From contig DXMJ01000019.1 of the NCBI GenBank assembly GCA_019414265.1, positions 1 to 37,596 of the forward strand: a stretch of DNA of 37,596 bases. Reading direction: 5' to 3'. The notes under the pieces are model-generated. The model saw nothing but the letters and a program-made list of their open reading frames with translations, was not told where the DNA came from and searched no databases. The first letter of the stretch is position 1, and each line of letters opens with the position of its first letter. The stretch comes from Collinsella sp. (GTDB lineage: Bacteria > Actinomycetota > Coriobacteriia > Coriobacteriales > Coriobacteriaceae). Made by a program: the position numbers and the translations under genes. Below are positions 23,331 through 31,467 of this stretch, in pieces.

Positions 23331-23693
23331 ATGCCCCAGGAAATCAAGATTGACGGCATCGGCATTTCGCCCGATGTTCTGACCGCCATCGTCTCGCGCG
23401 CCGTGTCGGATGTCGAGGGCATCGCCTCCGTTGGCGTCAAGGACCTTGCCACCAACCTTGTCTCCATGATGCTCTCGTCCAAGGCCCCGGCTTCCGAGCC
23501 GGCGGTCGAGGCCGAGGTTATCGGCGACAAGCTCGCACTCACCGTGCGTGTCGTGGTGTTCTTTGGCTATCCGTTCAAGAAACTCGCCGAGGCCGTTCGC
23601 GCCGCCGTGGTCGCCGCCATCGATGCTCAGGTGGGCGTCGAGGTCGAGCGCGTTGACGTTTGCATCGACGGTCTCGTTTTCCCCAAGGAGTAA
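23331..23693 (+). CDS. Asp23/Gls24 family envelope stress protein
   Basis: A 120-residue protein of the Asp23/Gls24 family, soluble proteins linked to cell-envelope stress in Gram-positive bacteria. The family patterns SPDVLTAIVSRAVSDVEGIASVG (about 13-35) and VRVVVFFGYPFKKLAEAVRAAV are clear. AGGAGG stands 4 bases before the ATG. In many Firmicutes and Actinobacteria the same gene (yqhY-like) lies between efp or acc genes and nusB, as here. Its molecular role is not settled. The nusB start follows 3 bases after its stop. Confidence 0.9.
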   Translation: MPQEIKIDGIGISPDVLTAIVSRAVSDVEGIASVGVKDLATNLVSMMLSSKAPASEPAVEAEVIGDKLALTVRVVVFFGYPFKKLAEAVRAAVVAAIDAQVGVEVERVDVCIDGLVFPKE

Positions 23694-23696
23694 CCT

Positions 23697-24284
23697 TTGA
23701 GCCTTAAGGTTTATCGCGGGCGCACGCTTGCCCGCAGTCAGGCGCTGCAGCTGCTGTTCCAGGCCGAGGCCACGGACAGTCCGCTCGAGCGCGTCCTCGA
23801 GGGCGATTTCCTGATCTCGAAGGGTCCCCTCGACCCCTATGCGCTGGAGCTTTGCCGCGGTGCCTACGAGCATATCGATCGCATCGACTGTGCCCTGCGC
23901 GCCGTCGCCAAGAACTGGGATCTTATGCGCATGCCCGGCGCCGACCGCAACCTGCTGCGTATCGCCGTCTACGAGATGCGCTTCCTCACCGACGAGGAGG
24001 TCTCGGACGCCATCGTCATTAACGAGGCCGTCGAAATCGCTAAGGCTTATGGCACCGACCAGTCCGCCTCGTTTGTCAACGGCGTGCTGGGCAAGATCGC
24101 TCGCAGCGAGGAGCTGCCGGGCGAGGAACTGTACCAAGAGCTGCTGGCCGATGATCGCGCTCGCGAGGAGGCGCAGGCTGCCGAGGCAGCCGCCAAGGTC
24201 GCTGCCGCTCAGGCTGCCGCCGGTGTACTTGCCGAGGATACGGATGCTGCCGAGGCCGTCGAGGCCGACTCCGTCGAGGGGTAG
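23697..24284 (+). CDS. nusB: transcription antitermination factor NusB
   Basis: Binds boxA RNA with NusE and supports antitermination in rRNA operons. Residues 1-about 150 form the all-helical NusB domain: RTLARSQALQLLFQAEA at the start, and the late block LRIAVYEMRFL...VINEAVEIAKAYGTDQSASFVNGVLGKIA. A 45-residue Ala/Glu/Asp-rich tail (about 150-195) is extra and probably disordered. The start is TTG 23697, set by AAGGAG about 6 bases before it and by the conserved N-terminus; no suitable ATG exists. XseB follows two bases after its stop. Confidence 0.94.
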   Translation: MSLKVYRGRTLARSQALQLLFQAEATDSPLERVLEGDFLISKGPLDPYALELCRGAYEHIDRIDCALRAVAKNWDLMRMPGADRNLLRIAVYEMRFLTDEEVSDAIVINEAVEIAKAYGTDQSASFVNGVLGKIARSEELPGEELYQELLADDRAREEAQAAEAAAKVAAAQAAAGVLAEDTDAAEAVEADSVEG

Positions 24285-24286
24285 CC

Positions 24287-24553
24287 ATGCCAGAGGGTTC
24301 CGTCCGCAACTTCGATGAGATCTCGGATCGCCTGGACCAGATCATCGCCACCGTTCGCTCCAAGGATACGTCCCTGGAGCGTTCGCTCGATTTGTTTGAC
24401 GAGGCTATTGAGCTTGGTTCCCGTGCGGTCGATATGGTCGACAAGTTTGAGCTGACGCCGCGTGAGGCCGACAAGCTCGAGCAGGAATACGATGAGGATG
24501 CGGCAAACGAGTCCCAAGATAGGCAGGCTGCATCCCCGGATACGAATGGTTGA
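24287..24553 (+). CDS. xseB: exodeoxyribonuclease VII small subunit
   Basis: Small subunit of the single-strand DNA exonuclease VII. The 88-residue protein has the family helix pair FDEISDRLDQIIATVRSKDTSLERSLDLFDEAIELG (9-44) and an acidic tail. GAGGGG lies 5 bases before the ATG. Odd: xseA, the catalytic large subunit, usually sits directly before xseB and after nusB, but it is absent here and from the whole window, so it must be elsewhere or lost. Confidence 0.88.
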   Translation: MPEGSVRNFDEISDRLDQIIATVRSKDTSLERSLDLFDEAIELGSRAVDMVDKFELTPREADKLEQEYDEDAANESQDRQAASPDTNG

Positions 24554-25365
24554 TGGCATTCATGAAACGCGTGCGTCTCGATGACGAACTGATTTCACAG
24601 GGCATCTGCGCCGATCGCGCGGATGCCCTTCGCACTCTTATGGCCGGCTTGGTCTCGAGCGGCGGTGAGCGTTTGACCTCTCCGGGGCTTAAGGTGACGC
24701 CGGGCCTGCCACTGCACGTTAAGGGGCGCATTCCGTACGTTGGGCGCGGCGGCCTTAAGCTTGAGGGTGCGCTCGATGCGTTTTGTATCGATCCCACGGG
24801 CCTTGCCTGCCTGGACGTAGGCTGCTCTACCGGCGGCTTTACCGATTGCCTGCTCAAGCGCGGTGCCGCCACGGTCGTTTCGGTCGACGTGGGCCGTGCC
24901 CAGTTTGATTGGTCGCTGCGCCAAGACGACCGCGTGACGCTCCACGAGCGCACCAACGTGACGCAGCTGCCCGAGCTCGGCTACGGCGACGCAATCGACC
25001 TGGCCGTGTGCGACGTGTCGTTTACGAGCATCGCGAACATCATCGACGCCGTGCTGGCGTGCCTGACGCCGACGGGGTCGTTCTGCACGCTCGTGAAGCC
25101 GCAGTTTGAGGCTCCGGCGGCGCTGGTGGGCGAGGGCGGTATCGTGACAGATCCCACTGTGCGTGTTGACACGCTCGTGGCGGCGATTGAGCTCTTTGCC
25201 GCCAAGGGCCTGTTCCCGCTTGACGTGTGCGTGTCGCCCATCCATGGCGCCAAGGGCAACGTGGAGTTTTTCCTGTACGGCACGAGGTTTGCCCCCAGCG
25301 AGCACTCCGATGACGAGTTGCAATCCCAGGTATCGGCTTTGAGCGAGAAAGCTGCAACGCTATGA
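24553..25365 (+). CDS. tlyA: TlyA family rRNA 2'-O-methyltransferase
   Basis: S4-domain plus FtsJ-like methyltransferase; the mycobacterial TlyA methylates 16S and 23S rRNA, which affects capreomycin binding. The 270-residue protein has an S4 region (about 4-65) and the SAM-binding motif LDVGCSTGGFTDCLL. The catalytic Lys-Asp-Lys-Glu style set is in GRGGLKLEGAL, CDVSF, VKPQFEA and the C-terminal block SPIHGAKGNVEFF. ATG 24553 overlaps the xseB stop by one base; TTG 24550 and ATG 24562 are also in frame and no ribosome site decides. It overlaps nadK by four bases. Confidence 0.9.
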   Translation: MAFMKRVRLDDELISQGICADRADALRTLMAGLVSSGGERLTSPGLKVTPGLPLHVKGRIPYVGRGGLKLEGALDAFCIDPTGLACLDVGCSTGGFTDCLLKRGAATVVSVDVGRAQFDWSLRQDDRVTLHERTNVTQLPELGYGDAIDLAVCDVSFTSIANIIDAVLACLTPTGSFCTLVKPQFEAPAALVGEGGIVTDPTVRVDTLVAAIELFAAKGLFPLDVCVSPIHGAKGNVEFFLYGTRFAPSEHSDDELQSQVSALSEKAATL

Positions 25366-26222
25366 AGGTCTTTCTGGTTCCCAATTACTACAAGCAAGAG
25401 GCGGTCGAGAGCGGCCTGATGCTCGAGCTCTGGCTGACGCGCCAGGGCTACGAGGTCGCTTGGGCTGCCGACCAGCGCTCCAAGATCCAGAGTACGCCCG
25501 ACGTGGATGGTGCCGACCTTGTCATCACGCTCGGCGGCGACGGCACGCTGCTGCGCGCCGCCCGCATCCTCAACTATCGAGAGATTCCTATTCTGGGTCT
25601 TTCCTATGGTCACCTGGGCTTTTTGACGGCGGCCAGTCCCGAGGAACGCGATATTCTACAGGTTGTGAGCGATGCCCTGTCCGGTGAGCTCCACGTGAGT
25701 CGTCGCGCCACGATCGCTGCAGACATCGTTTCTGTGCGCGAGGACGGCACCAAGGATGTCGTGCGTTCTTTTGCCCTCAACGACATGGCGCTCACGCGCG
25801 GGCCGCTTTCCGATATGGTCGAGTTCGATATCACCGTTTCGGGCCACCATATCGATCGCTTGCGCGGCGATGGTGTGGTCGTGTCTACGGCAACTGGTTC
25901 CACGGGCTATGCCCTCAGTGCCGGCGGTCCTATCGTGAGCCCGGATTACACGGGCATGGTCTGCGTGCCTATCGCGCCGCATACTATTCAGGCCCGTGCC
26001 TTTTTGACCTCGCCGAGCGATGTCGTCGAGATTTTTATGTCTGACGACCGACCGAGTGTACCTGCCATCGCTATCGACGGACAGTTTATTACCTGCGATG
26101 GTACCGTCGAGAGCGTAGCCGTGCGTCGCGGTCCCGGCGATGTTCTGCTGCTCGACTATGGCCCCGAGAGCTTCTATAACTCGGTGAGCCGCGTATTCTA
26201 CGGAGTTCGTCATGATCGATGA
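25362..26222 (+). CDS. nadK: NAD kinase
   Basis: Phosphorylates NAD to NADP. The 286-residue protein carries the GGDGT motif (58-62, Asp60), the FALNDMAL block (NE/D motif) and TATGSTGYALSAGGPI. The ATG overlaps the tlyA stop (ATGA), and the last 11 bases overlap recN. The tlyA-nadK-recN order is conserved in many Gram-positive genomes and supports both neighbours' calls. Confidence 0.96.
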   Translation: MKVFLVPNYYKQEAVESGLMLELWLTRQGYEVAWAADQRSKIQSTPDVDGADLVITLGGDGTLLRAARILNYREIPILGLSYGHLGFLTAASPEERDILQVVSDALSGELHVSRRATIAADIVSVREDGTKDVVRSFALNDMALTRGPLSDMVEFDITVSGHHIDRLRGDGVVVSTATGSTGYALSAGGPIVSPDYTGMVCVPIAPHTIQARAFLTSPSDVVEIFMSDDRPSVPAIAIDGQFITCDGTVESVAVRRGPGDVLLLDYGPESFYNSVSRVFYGVRHDR

Positions 26223-27840
26223 GCTGCAGGTTTCAAACATTGCGCTCATTCGCGAGGCGACGCTGGTGCCCAGCGCGGGCCTAACTGTCCTGACCGGCGA
26301 GACCGGCGCCGGCAAGACTGCGCTGCTCTCGGCGCTTAAGCTCATTTTGGGCGAGCGCGCGGATTCTTCGACCGTGCGCGAGGGCGAGGCGCTTGCGAGC
26401 GTCGAGGCGCGCTTGTTCGATGGCCCGCACGACACGGAGGGCTTCACCGTGCAGCGCAGCCTTTCTGCCGAGGGCCGCAGCCGCGTCAAGATTGATGGTC
26501 GCATTGCCAGCGTGCGCGAGCTTTCCGAGCGCGTCGGCGTGATGATGGATCTGTGCGGCCAGCACGAGCATCAGCGCCTGCTCGATCCGGCACATCATGT
26601 TGCCATGGTCGATGCCTGGGCTGGTCGCTCTGCGCTCGAGGCACTGGAAAAGTACCGTGCCTGCTTTAGGGTGTCGCGTGCGGCTGCCAAGGAGGTCCGT
26701 CGCGTAGAGGAGGCGTCGCGTGCGCAGGGGAGTCGCGTCGAGGAGGCGCGCTTCGCCCTGGAGCGCATCGCCGAGATCGACCCCAAGCCGGGTGAGTATG
26801 AGGAGCTCGAAGAGCTGCTGCCGCGCTCGGAGCATGCCGAGGTGCTGGTGGCCACGGCTAACGAAGCCCATGCATCGATTGCCGCCGAAGGGGGAGCGCT
26901 CGATGCCGTGAACAGCGCCGTGGCCGAGCTTTCACGCATGACGACCGTTGACCGCAAGCTAGGCGACATCGCCGATGCCCTTTCGGATGCCTGCATCTCA
27001 CTCGAGGATTGCGCCAACGAGTTGCGTGCCTATCGCGATGGGGTCGCCTTCGATCCGCGCGAGCTGGCTCGTATGCGCGAGCGCTATTCCGACCTCAAGG
27101 GTCTGCTGCGTCAGTGGGGTCCCACCATGGACGACGTATTTGCCATGCGCGATCGCTCGCAAGAGCTGTTGTCGCTGGTAGACGATGGTGATGAGCAGAT
27201 CAAGAAGGCGCGCGAAGCGCTTGGCGCGGCGGAGCGCGAACTTTTCGCCGCTGCCAAGGCGCTTAAGCGTGCACGCAATACGGCAGCCCCGCGTTTTTGT
27301 CACGAGGTGGGTCGTCAGATGGCACGCCTGGAAATGGGCGGCGCTGAGCTGGTCTGGGAGTCTCGCGATCTCCCTCGCGCTGAGTGGACACCCGCGGGCC
27401 CTTCGAGTTACGAGCTTTTGTATCGCAGCGGTGCCGGCTTGACGCCGCGTCCCCTGCGCCGAATTGCGTCGGGCGGCGAGCTCAGCCGCGTTATGCTCGC
27501 GAGCAAGGTGGTCTTGGGTAATGCTGACGGCGTCGATACACTGGTATTTGACGAGGTCGATGCCGGTGTCGGCGGCTCTACGGCTCGTGCTCTTGCTGGT
27601 GTGCTGGCCGATCTTGCCGCCACGCATCAGGTCATCGTCGTAACGCACCTGGCGCAGGTTGCGGTCATGGCTGACAAGCATTACGTAGTCAGCAAGGAGC
27701 CGGGCGATGTTCCCCAGACGCATTTGGACGAGGTAACCGGCGAAGCGCGTACCGCCGAGATCGCCCGCATGCTCAGCGGCGATCAGTCCGAGGCAAGCTT
27801 GGCCCACGCAAAGCAGATGCTCGAAGAAGTTCGAGGCTAG
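26212..27840 (+). CDS. recN: DNA repair protein RecN
   Basis: SMC-like ATPase that acts early in double-strand break repair. The 542-residue protein has Walker A GETGAGKT (29-36), a Q-loop near LCGQHEHQRLLD, a long Ala/Glu/Arg-rich coiled-coil middle (about 145-345), the ABC signature SGGELSRVMLA, and Walker B with the D-loop LVFDEVDAGVGG. GGAG stands 6 bases before the ATG, inside the end of nadK. It ends the operon that starts near efp, and a hairpin at 27859 lies between it and the convergent rpiR. Confidence 0.95.
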   Translation: MIDELQVSNIALIREATLVPSAGLTVLTGETGAGKTALLSALKLILGERADSSTVREGEALASVEARLFDGPHDTEGFTVQRSLSAEGRSRVKIDGRIASVRELSERVGVMMDLCGQHEHQRLLDPAHHVAMVDAWAGRSALEALEKYRACFRVSRAAAKEVRRVEEASRAQGSRVEEARFALERIAEIDPKPGEYEELEELLPRSEHAEVLVATANEAHASIAAEGGALDAVNSAVAELSRMTTVDRKLGDIADALSDACISLEDCANELRAYRDGVAFDPRELARMRERYSDLKGLLRQWGPTMDDVFAMRDRSQELLSLVDDGDEQIKKAREALGAAERELFAAAKALKRARNTAAPRFCHEVGRQMARLEMGGAELVWESRDLPRAEWTPAGPSSYELLYRSGAGLTPRPLRRIASGGELSRVMLASKVVLGNADGVDTLVFDEVDAGVGGSTARALAGVLADLAATHQVIVVTHLAQVAVMADKHYVVSKEPGDVPQTHLDEVTGEARTAEIARMLSGDQSEASLAHAKQMLEEVRG

Positions 27841-27858
27841 GTCGTATCAGCGGTGTTG

Positions 27859-27891
27859 GTGGGACAAAATAGACTGAAATTTTTGTCCCAC
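27859..27891. terminator. bidirectional hairpin between convergent recN and rpiR genes
   Basis: GTGGGACAAAA (27859-27869) pairs perfectly with TTTTGTCCCAC (27881-27891) over 11 bp around an 11-base loop. No long T-tract follows on either strand beyond the one built into the stem, so efficiency is uncertain. Confidence 0.7.
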
Positions 27892-27899
27892 TACGCGTT

Positions 27900-28757
27900 T
27901 TACTCAACGACCTTGTCCGGCTGGATGAGCTCCTCGTAGTAGCTGATATGTTCGCGAGCGTCTTCAATCTCGGGCAGCAGGAAGTTGTAGATAACTTCGA
28001 TGATCATCGTGGCGCTGATCTTGGAGAACGCAAAGTCACCCGTCGTCAGCAGCGCCTCGTGGTTGACGGTATTAAAAGTGTAGTCTGCCAGGCGCGCGAG
28101 TGGAGACTTGCTGTCGCTGCTGATGACGACTACGGTGGCACCGCAGTCGCGAGCCGCTTTTGCCATGCGATTCAGTCGGCGCGACTTGCCGGAGTTTGAG
28201 ATGAGCACGATGACGTCACCCGGGCGCAACGTGAGCGCAAAGCCGATTGATGTCTCGCTAATGGTGCTCGCCATGCAGCGCAGGCCCAGCTGCGAAAACT
28301 TAAACGTCGCATCGAGCGCGACCGCGTTCGTATTGCCCACAGCCGCAAACTCAATAACCCCTGCATGCTTAAGGGCATGCACAACAGCCGCCAACGTATC
28401 GTGGTCGATCCCGTCGATGGTCGCATTAAGCTCGCTCACCTTGGCAGCCAGGATGTTCTTAAGGCTCTGCTCCATATTGTCGAGCGAGACTTCGTCAGTC
28501 AGGCCCTCGTTGCGCTGGCTTTCCAAATCCCTCGCCAACGAAAACTGAAAGCTGCGGAAGCTGCCAAAGCCAAGCTTGCGGCAGAAGCGCGAAACGGTCG
28601 CCTCGGACGTGGCGGCGGCGCGCGAGAGCTGAGCCGCCGTGAGGCGTGGCGCCTCGGACTGGTGCTCCAATATATAGTCGACAATACGCTGCTCGGACTC
28701 GCTGTATCCCTGATGGGTACTAATGAGGGAAAGTGCGCTCTTGCTACTATCGGTCAT
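27900..28757 (-). CDS. MurR/RpiR family transcriptional regulator
   Basis: A 285-residue sugar-phosphate-responsive regulator. It has an N-terminal helix-turn-helix (about 40-62, AAQLSRAAATSEATVSRFCRKLG) and a C-terminal SIS domain (about 125-255), with ISNSGKSRR at 187-194 binding a phosphosugar in this family. Start 28757 is chosen because CAGGAG lies 6 bases before this ATG. An ATG at 28805 is in frame but falls against the -10 TATACT (28806-28811), so it should not be translated. It is divergent from fruA, which makes it the likely regulator of fructose uptake, an inference from position. Fructose operons are more often run by DeoR- or LacI-type FruR proteins. Confidence 0.9.
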   Translation of the reverse strand: MTDSSKSALSLISTHQGYSESEQRIVDYILEHQSEAPRLTAAQLSRAAATSEATVSRFCRKLGFGSFRSFQFSLARDLESQRNEGLTDEVSLDNMEQSLKNILAAKVSELNATIDGIDHDTLAAVVHALKHAGVIEFAAVGNTNAVALDATFKFSQLGLRCMASTISETSIGFALTLRPGDVIVLISNSGKSRRLNRMAKAARDCGATVVVISSDSKSPLARLADYTFNTVNHEALLTTGDFAFSKISATMIIEVIYNFLLPEIEDAREHISYYEELIQPDKVVE

Positions 28758-28805
28758 GGATGGCTCCTGGTTGGCATGAAAATCGGACTCGTTTTGTAAT
28801 GTCAT

Positions 28806-28811
28806 AGTATA
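28806..28811 (-). promoter_or_regulatory. -10 element of rpiR
   Basis: On the minus strand the sequence reads TATACT, 48 bases before the chosen start codon. I see no convincing -35. Its position supports the shorter protein start. Confidence 0.45.
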
Positions 28812-28817
28812 GGGGGA

Positions 28818-28904
28818 TTTTCAATTACAAGATACACCTTGCCGTTTCAAGTGTTGATGGTAAACTTTCACCTACCGTTTACGGTTATGAAAGAACCTTT
28901 CACC
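28818..28904. promoter_or_regulatory. candidate operator region between rpiR and fruA
   Basis: The perfect palindrome TGAAAGAACCTTTCA lies at 28888-28902. TTTCA half-sites recur at 28819-28823, 28845-28849, 28866-28870 and 28898-28902. GTAAAC (28860-28865) and GTTTAC (28877-28882) form another inverted pair. Sites with TGAAA and TTTCA arms are of the kind bound by RpiR-type regulators, so this is the likely control region of both divergent genes. I could not place the fruA -35 and -10 with confidence. Confidence 0.5.
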
Positions 28905-29029
28905 GGAGAATTGCGCCTTGTCTCTTCTCACGCGGACGGTAGGTTGGTATCTTTCAGTTGTGGAAAAGCGCGCAAGGACGCGCGTGTAGGGGAGCGCCTG
29001 CGGGCGCAAAACTTAAAAAGGAGGGACAC

Positions 29030-31033
29030 ATGGCTAAGTTTGACATCATCGCCGCCACCGGTTGCCCGACCGGCATTGCGCACACCTTCATGGCGAAGGA
29101 GGCACTGGAGAAGGCAGCTGCCGAGCGAGGTCTGACTATTAAGGTCGAGACCCATGGCCAGGTCGGTGTCGAGAACGAGCTCACCAAGAGCGAGATCACC
29201 GGTGCCAAGGCCGTCGTCGTCGCAGCCGATAAGGATGTCCAGGCTGAGCGTTTCGCCGGCAAGCCCATGGTTTCCGTTGGTGTTTCCAAGGCCCTGTCCG
29301 TTGAGGCCGCCGGTAAGCTGATTGACCGCGCGCTCGCCGCCAAGGGCGACAACACGGTTGCAGCCGCTGCCGATGTCGAGGACGAGGCCGAGGAGAAGGA
29401 GTCCATCGGTCACGTCATCTACAAGCACCTTATGAACGGCGTCAGCCATATGCTGGTCTTCGTCGTTGCCGGTGGTGTCCTGACCGCCGTCTCGTTCCTG
29501 TGGGGCATTACGTCCTTCGATTCGACGGCGTCTGACTACAACAGCTTTGCTGCGATGCTCAAGATCATCGGCGGCATCGCCATGAACCTCATGGTTCCGG
29601 TACTTTCCGCCTACATCGCCGAGTCCATCGGTAAGCGCCCGGCGCTCGTCCCTGGTTTTGTTGCCGGTATGATCGCCATTCAGGGCCTGCCTGTTAACGC
29701 CGAGACCGGCATGATCGACGCCGGTGGCGCCGGCGTGGGCTTCGGCTTCCTGGGCGGCATCGTCGGCGGCTTCCTCGCTGGCTATGTCATCCTGCTGCTC
29801 GAGAAGGTCTTTGCCGGTCTGCCCAAGAACCTGGACGGCCTCAAGGCTATCTTCCTGTACCCGCTGTTCTCGACCGCCATCGTCGGTCTGGTCATGCTCG
29901 GCATCTCCGGCCCCATGGCTGCCATCAACACTGCCATGATGGACTTCCTCAAGGGCCTGTCCGCCTCTGGCGCCGTTGTCCTGGGTCTTGCCATCGGCTG
30001 CATGTGTGCCTTTGACATGGGTGGCCCGGTCAACAAGGCTGCTTACGTCACCGGTACCGCTATGCTCACCGAGGCGCTGGCTGCTGGCGTTGGCACCGAT
30101 ACCTACAACTTCGGCACCAACTTCATGGCTGCCGTCTCCGCCGCCTGCATCGTTCCGCCGCTGATCACCACCTTTGCCGTCGTTGTCGGCAAGAAGTACT
30201 TCAGCCAGGAGGATCACGACGCCGGTGTCGTCAACCTCATCCTTGGTTGCACCCACATCACCGAGGGCGCCATTCCGTTCATGACCAAGAACATCTGGCC
30301 GGTCATGCCCATCATGATGCTCGGTTCCTCTATCGCTTCGATCCTGACCATCATGTTCAACGTTCACGATCCGGCGCCTCACGGTGGCTTCCTGGTCCTG
30401 CCCGTTGTCGAGAACGGTCCGCTGTGGGTCCTCGCGATCCTCATCGGCGCTGTTGTCGGTGGCATCCTGTTCGTGGCCTTCAAGAAGTACGACTTCGAGA
30501 AGAATCAGAAGGCCGCTCCTGCAGCCAAGCCCGTTGAGGCCCCCAAGGCCGCTGCCGTCGAGGCTCCCAAGGCCGAGGCTGCCGACTTCGTGAAGGTCGA
30601 GAATGTCTTTGTCGCCGAGGACTTCGCTTCTCGTGACGAGGCTCTGAGCTTCGTTTCCAACCAGGCCGTCAAGGCCGGTATCGCAAACGACGCCGACGCC
30701 GTGATGAACGCCTTCCTGGCCCGCGAGGCCGAGGGCACCACGGGCATGATGGAGGGCTTCGCCATTCCGCATGCCAAGTCCGACGCCATTACCGAGGCTG
30801 CCGTCATCGTCGTCAAGGACGAGTCCGGCGTGACCGGTTGGGACACCATGGACGGCGCTCCCGTCAACGTGGGCATCGCCCTGCTCATCCCTGGTGCACA
30901 GGCTGGCACCACGCACCTCAAGATCCTGTCCAAGGTCGCCGAGGCGCTCATGGACGAGGACTTCCGTGCCACCGTCAAGGGTTCCACCGACGCCGCCGAG
31001 ATCGCCAAGACGATCAACGCCCGCCTGGTCTAA
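29030..31033 (+). CDS. fruA: PTS fructose transporter, IIBCA subunits fused
   Basis: Imports fructose and phosphorylates it to fructose-1-phosphate during transport. Domain order in 667 residues is IIB (1-about 100, phosphocysteine Cys12 in ATGCPTGIAHT), IIC membrane domain (about 115-490, eight or more helices, with the family block GGPVNKAAY) and IIA (about 525-667, phosphohistidine His581 in FAIPHAKSD). A Pro/Ala/Lys linker (about 490-520) joins IIC and IIA. AGGAGG stands 5 bases before ATG 29030. The usual partner fruK does not follow directly; ptsH, ptsI and two FruK-like genes lie further on, after a long gap. Fructose is the best call, but mannose-type or other hexoses cannot be excluded from sequence. 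Confidence 0.93.
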   Translation: MAKFDIIAATGCPTGIAHTFMAKEALEKAAAERGLTIKVETHGQVGVENELTKSEITGAKAVVVAADKDVQAERFAGKPMVSVGVSKALSVEAAGKLIDRALAAKGDNTVAAAADVEDEAEEKESIGHVIYKHLMNGVSHMLVFVVAGGVLTAVSFLWGITSFDSTASDYNSFAAMLKIIGGIAMNLMVPVLSAYIAESIGKRPALVPGFVAGMIAIQGLPVNAETGMIDAGGAGVGFGFLGGIVGGFLAGYVILLLEKVFAGLPKNLDGLKAIFLYPLFSTAIVGLVMLGISGPMAAINTAMMDFLKGLSASGAVVLGLAIGCMCAFDMGGPVNKAAYVTGTAMLTEALAAGVGTDTYNFGTNFMAAVSAACIVPPLITTFAVVVGKKYFSQEDHDAGVVNLILGCTHITEGAIPFMTKNIWPVMPIMMLGSSIASILTIMFNVHDPAPHGGFLVLPVVENGPLWVLAILIGAVVGGILFVAFKKYDFEKNQKAAPAAKPVEAPKAAAVEAPKAEAADFVKVENVFVAEDFASRDEALSFVSNQAVKAGIANDADAVMNAFLAREAEGTTGMMEGFAIPHAKSDAITEAAVIVVKDESGVTGWDTMDGAPVNVGIALLIPGAQAGTTHLKILSKVAEALMDEDFRATVKGSTDAAEIAKTINARLV

Positions 31034-31070
31034 TCCAGCAGTCAGCGAATAATATCGCCCCCCTGTATAT

Positions 31071-31105
31071 AAGGCGGAGTCCCTCCCCAGGGCCTCCGCC
31101 TTTTT
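31071..31105 (+). terminator. intrinsic terminator after fruA
   Basis: AAGGCGGAG (31071-31079) pairs perfectly with CTCCGCCTT (31094-31102); CCC/GGG extends the stem inside. Five T follow (31101-31105). Confidence 0.88.
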
Positions 31106-31109
31106 CATC

Positions 31110-31200
31110 CCCCTTCTTCTAACTTGCGGTGAAATAAGGGCTGTTTAAACGTTTCAACCCCAAAATCAGTCCATATTTCACCGCAAGTTAGAAGAAGGGG
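31110..31200. repeat. long perfect inverted repeat between fruA and ptsH (first)
   Basis: Arms 31110-31136 and 31174-31200 are perfect 27-base reverse complements, separated by 37 bases. The pairing continues imperfectly inwards (31138-31143 with 31167-31172). The spacer holds overlapping palindromes GTTTAAAC (31143-31150) and AAACGTTT (31147-31154). Each arm contains TTGCGGTGAAATA or its complement. It begins 4 bases after the fruA terminator. It carries no coding frame and no visible target duplication. This and the next repeat fill most of the 531-base gap between fruA and ptsH, in which I see no gene. Confidence 0.85.
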
Positions 31201-31256
31201 ATAGCGCGGCTTGTCTATTAGATCGTCCGTGCGGACAAAAATTCAGCCAGAATTCC

Positions 31257-31462
31257 TTTCGCACGATATTGCTCTGGACCATCCGAGTTTCCGCAACTCG
31301 CCTGCCGGGCGGGGCGGTTAAGTTTGTCGTGAGTTCCGCACGCAAAGGAAAGCACTTAATGTGCTTTCCGTCTTGCGCCGGACTGTAGAGCAGCAAACTT
31401 AACCGCCCCGCCCGGCAGGCGAGCGGACAGCGAACGACATCTGTCCAACAATTCGTGCGAAA
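31257..31462. repeat. 206-base imperfect palindrome with 30-base perfect arms (second)
   Basis: The outer ends TTTCGCACGA (31257-31266) and TCGTGCGAAA (31453-31462) are complementary, and ATTG and GGAC blocks match in the next 15 bases. Inside, arms 31297-31326 and 31394-31423 are perfect over 30 bases and very GC-rich. At the centre GGAAAGCAC (31347-31355) pairs with GTGCTTTCC (31361-31369), helped by CGCAA (31341-31345) with TTGCG (31373-31377). The whole unit can fold as one giant hairpin. It lies upstream of the probable ptsH promoter region and codes for nothing I can see. A MITE-like element is possible, but no target duplication is evident. Confidence 0.82.
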
Positions 31463-31467
31463 CACAA

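Noticed and set aside
28758..28805. Longer start for the RpiR regulator at 28805
   Set aside because: It abuts the likely -10, adds 16 residues outside the family fold, and has no ribosome site; ATG 28757 has a strong one.
28888..28902. Considered as a CcpA cre site
   Set aside because: The palindrome lacks the central CG and the spacing of the cre consensus; an RpiR-type site fits better.
28928..31108. 726-codon open frame on the minus strand opposite fruA
   Set aside because: Antisense shadow of fruA; composition and lack of start signals argue against coding.
31110..31462. Considered as a CRISPR array or insertion sequence
   Set aside because: The repeats are inverted and unlike each other, there are no regular spacers, no transposase frame and no visible target duplication.
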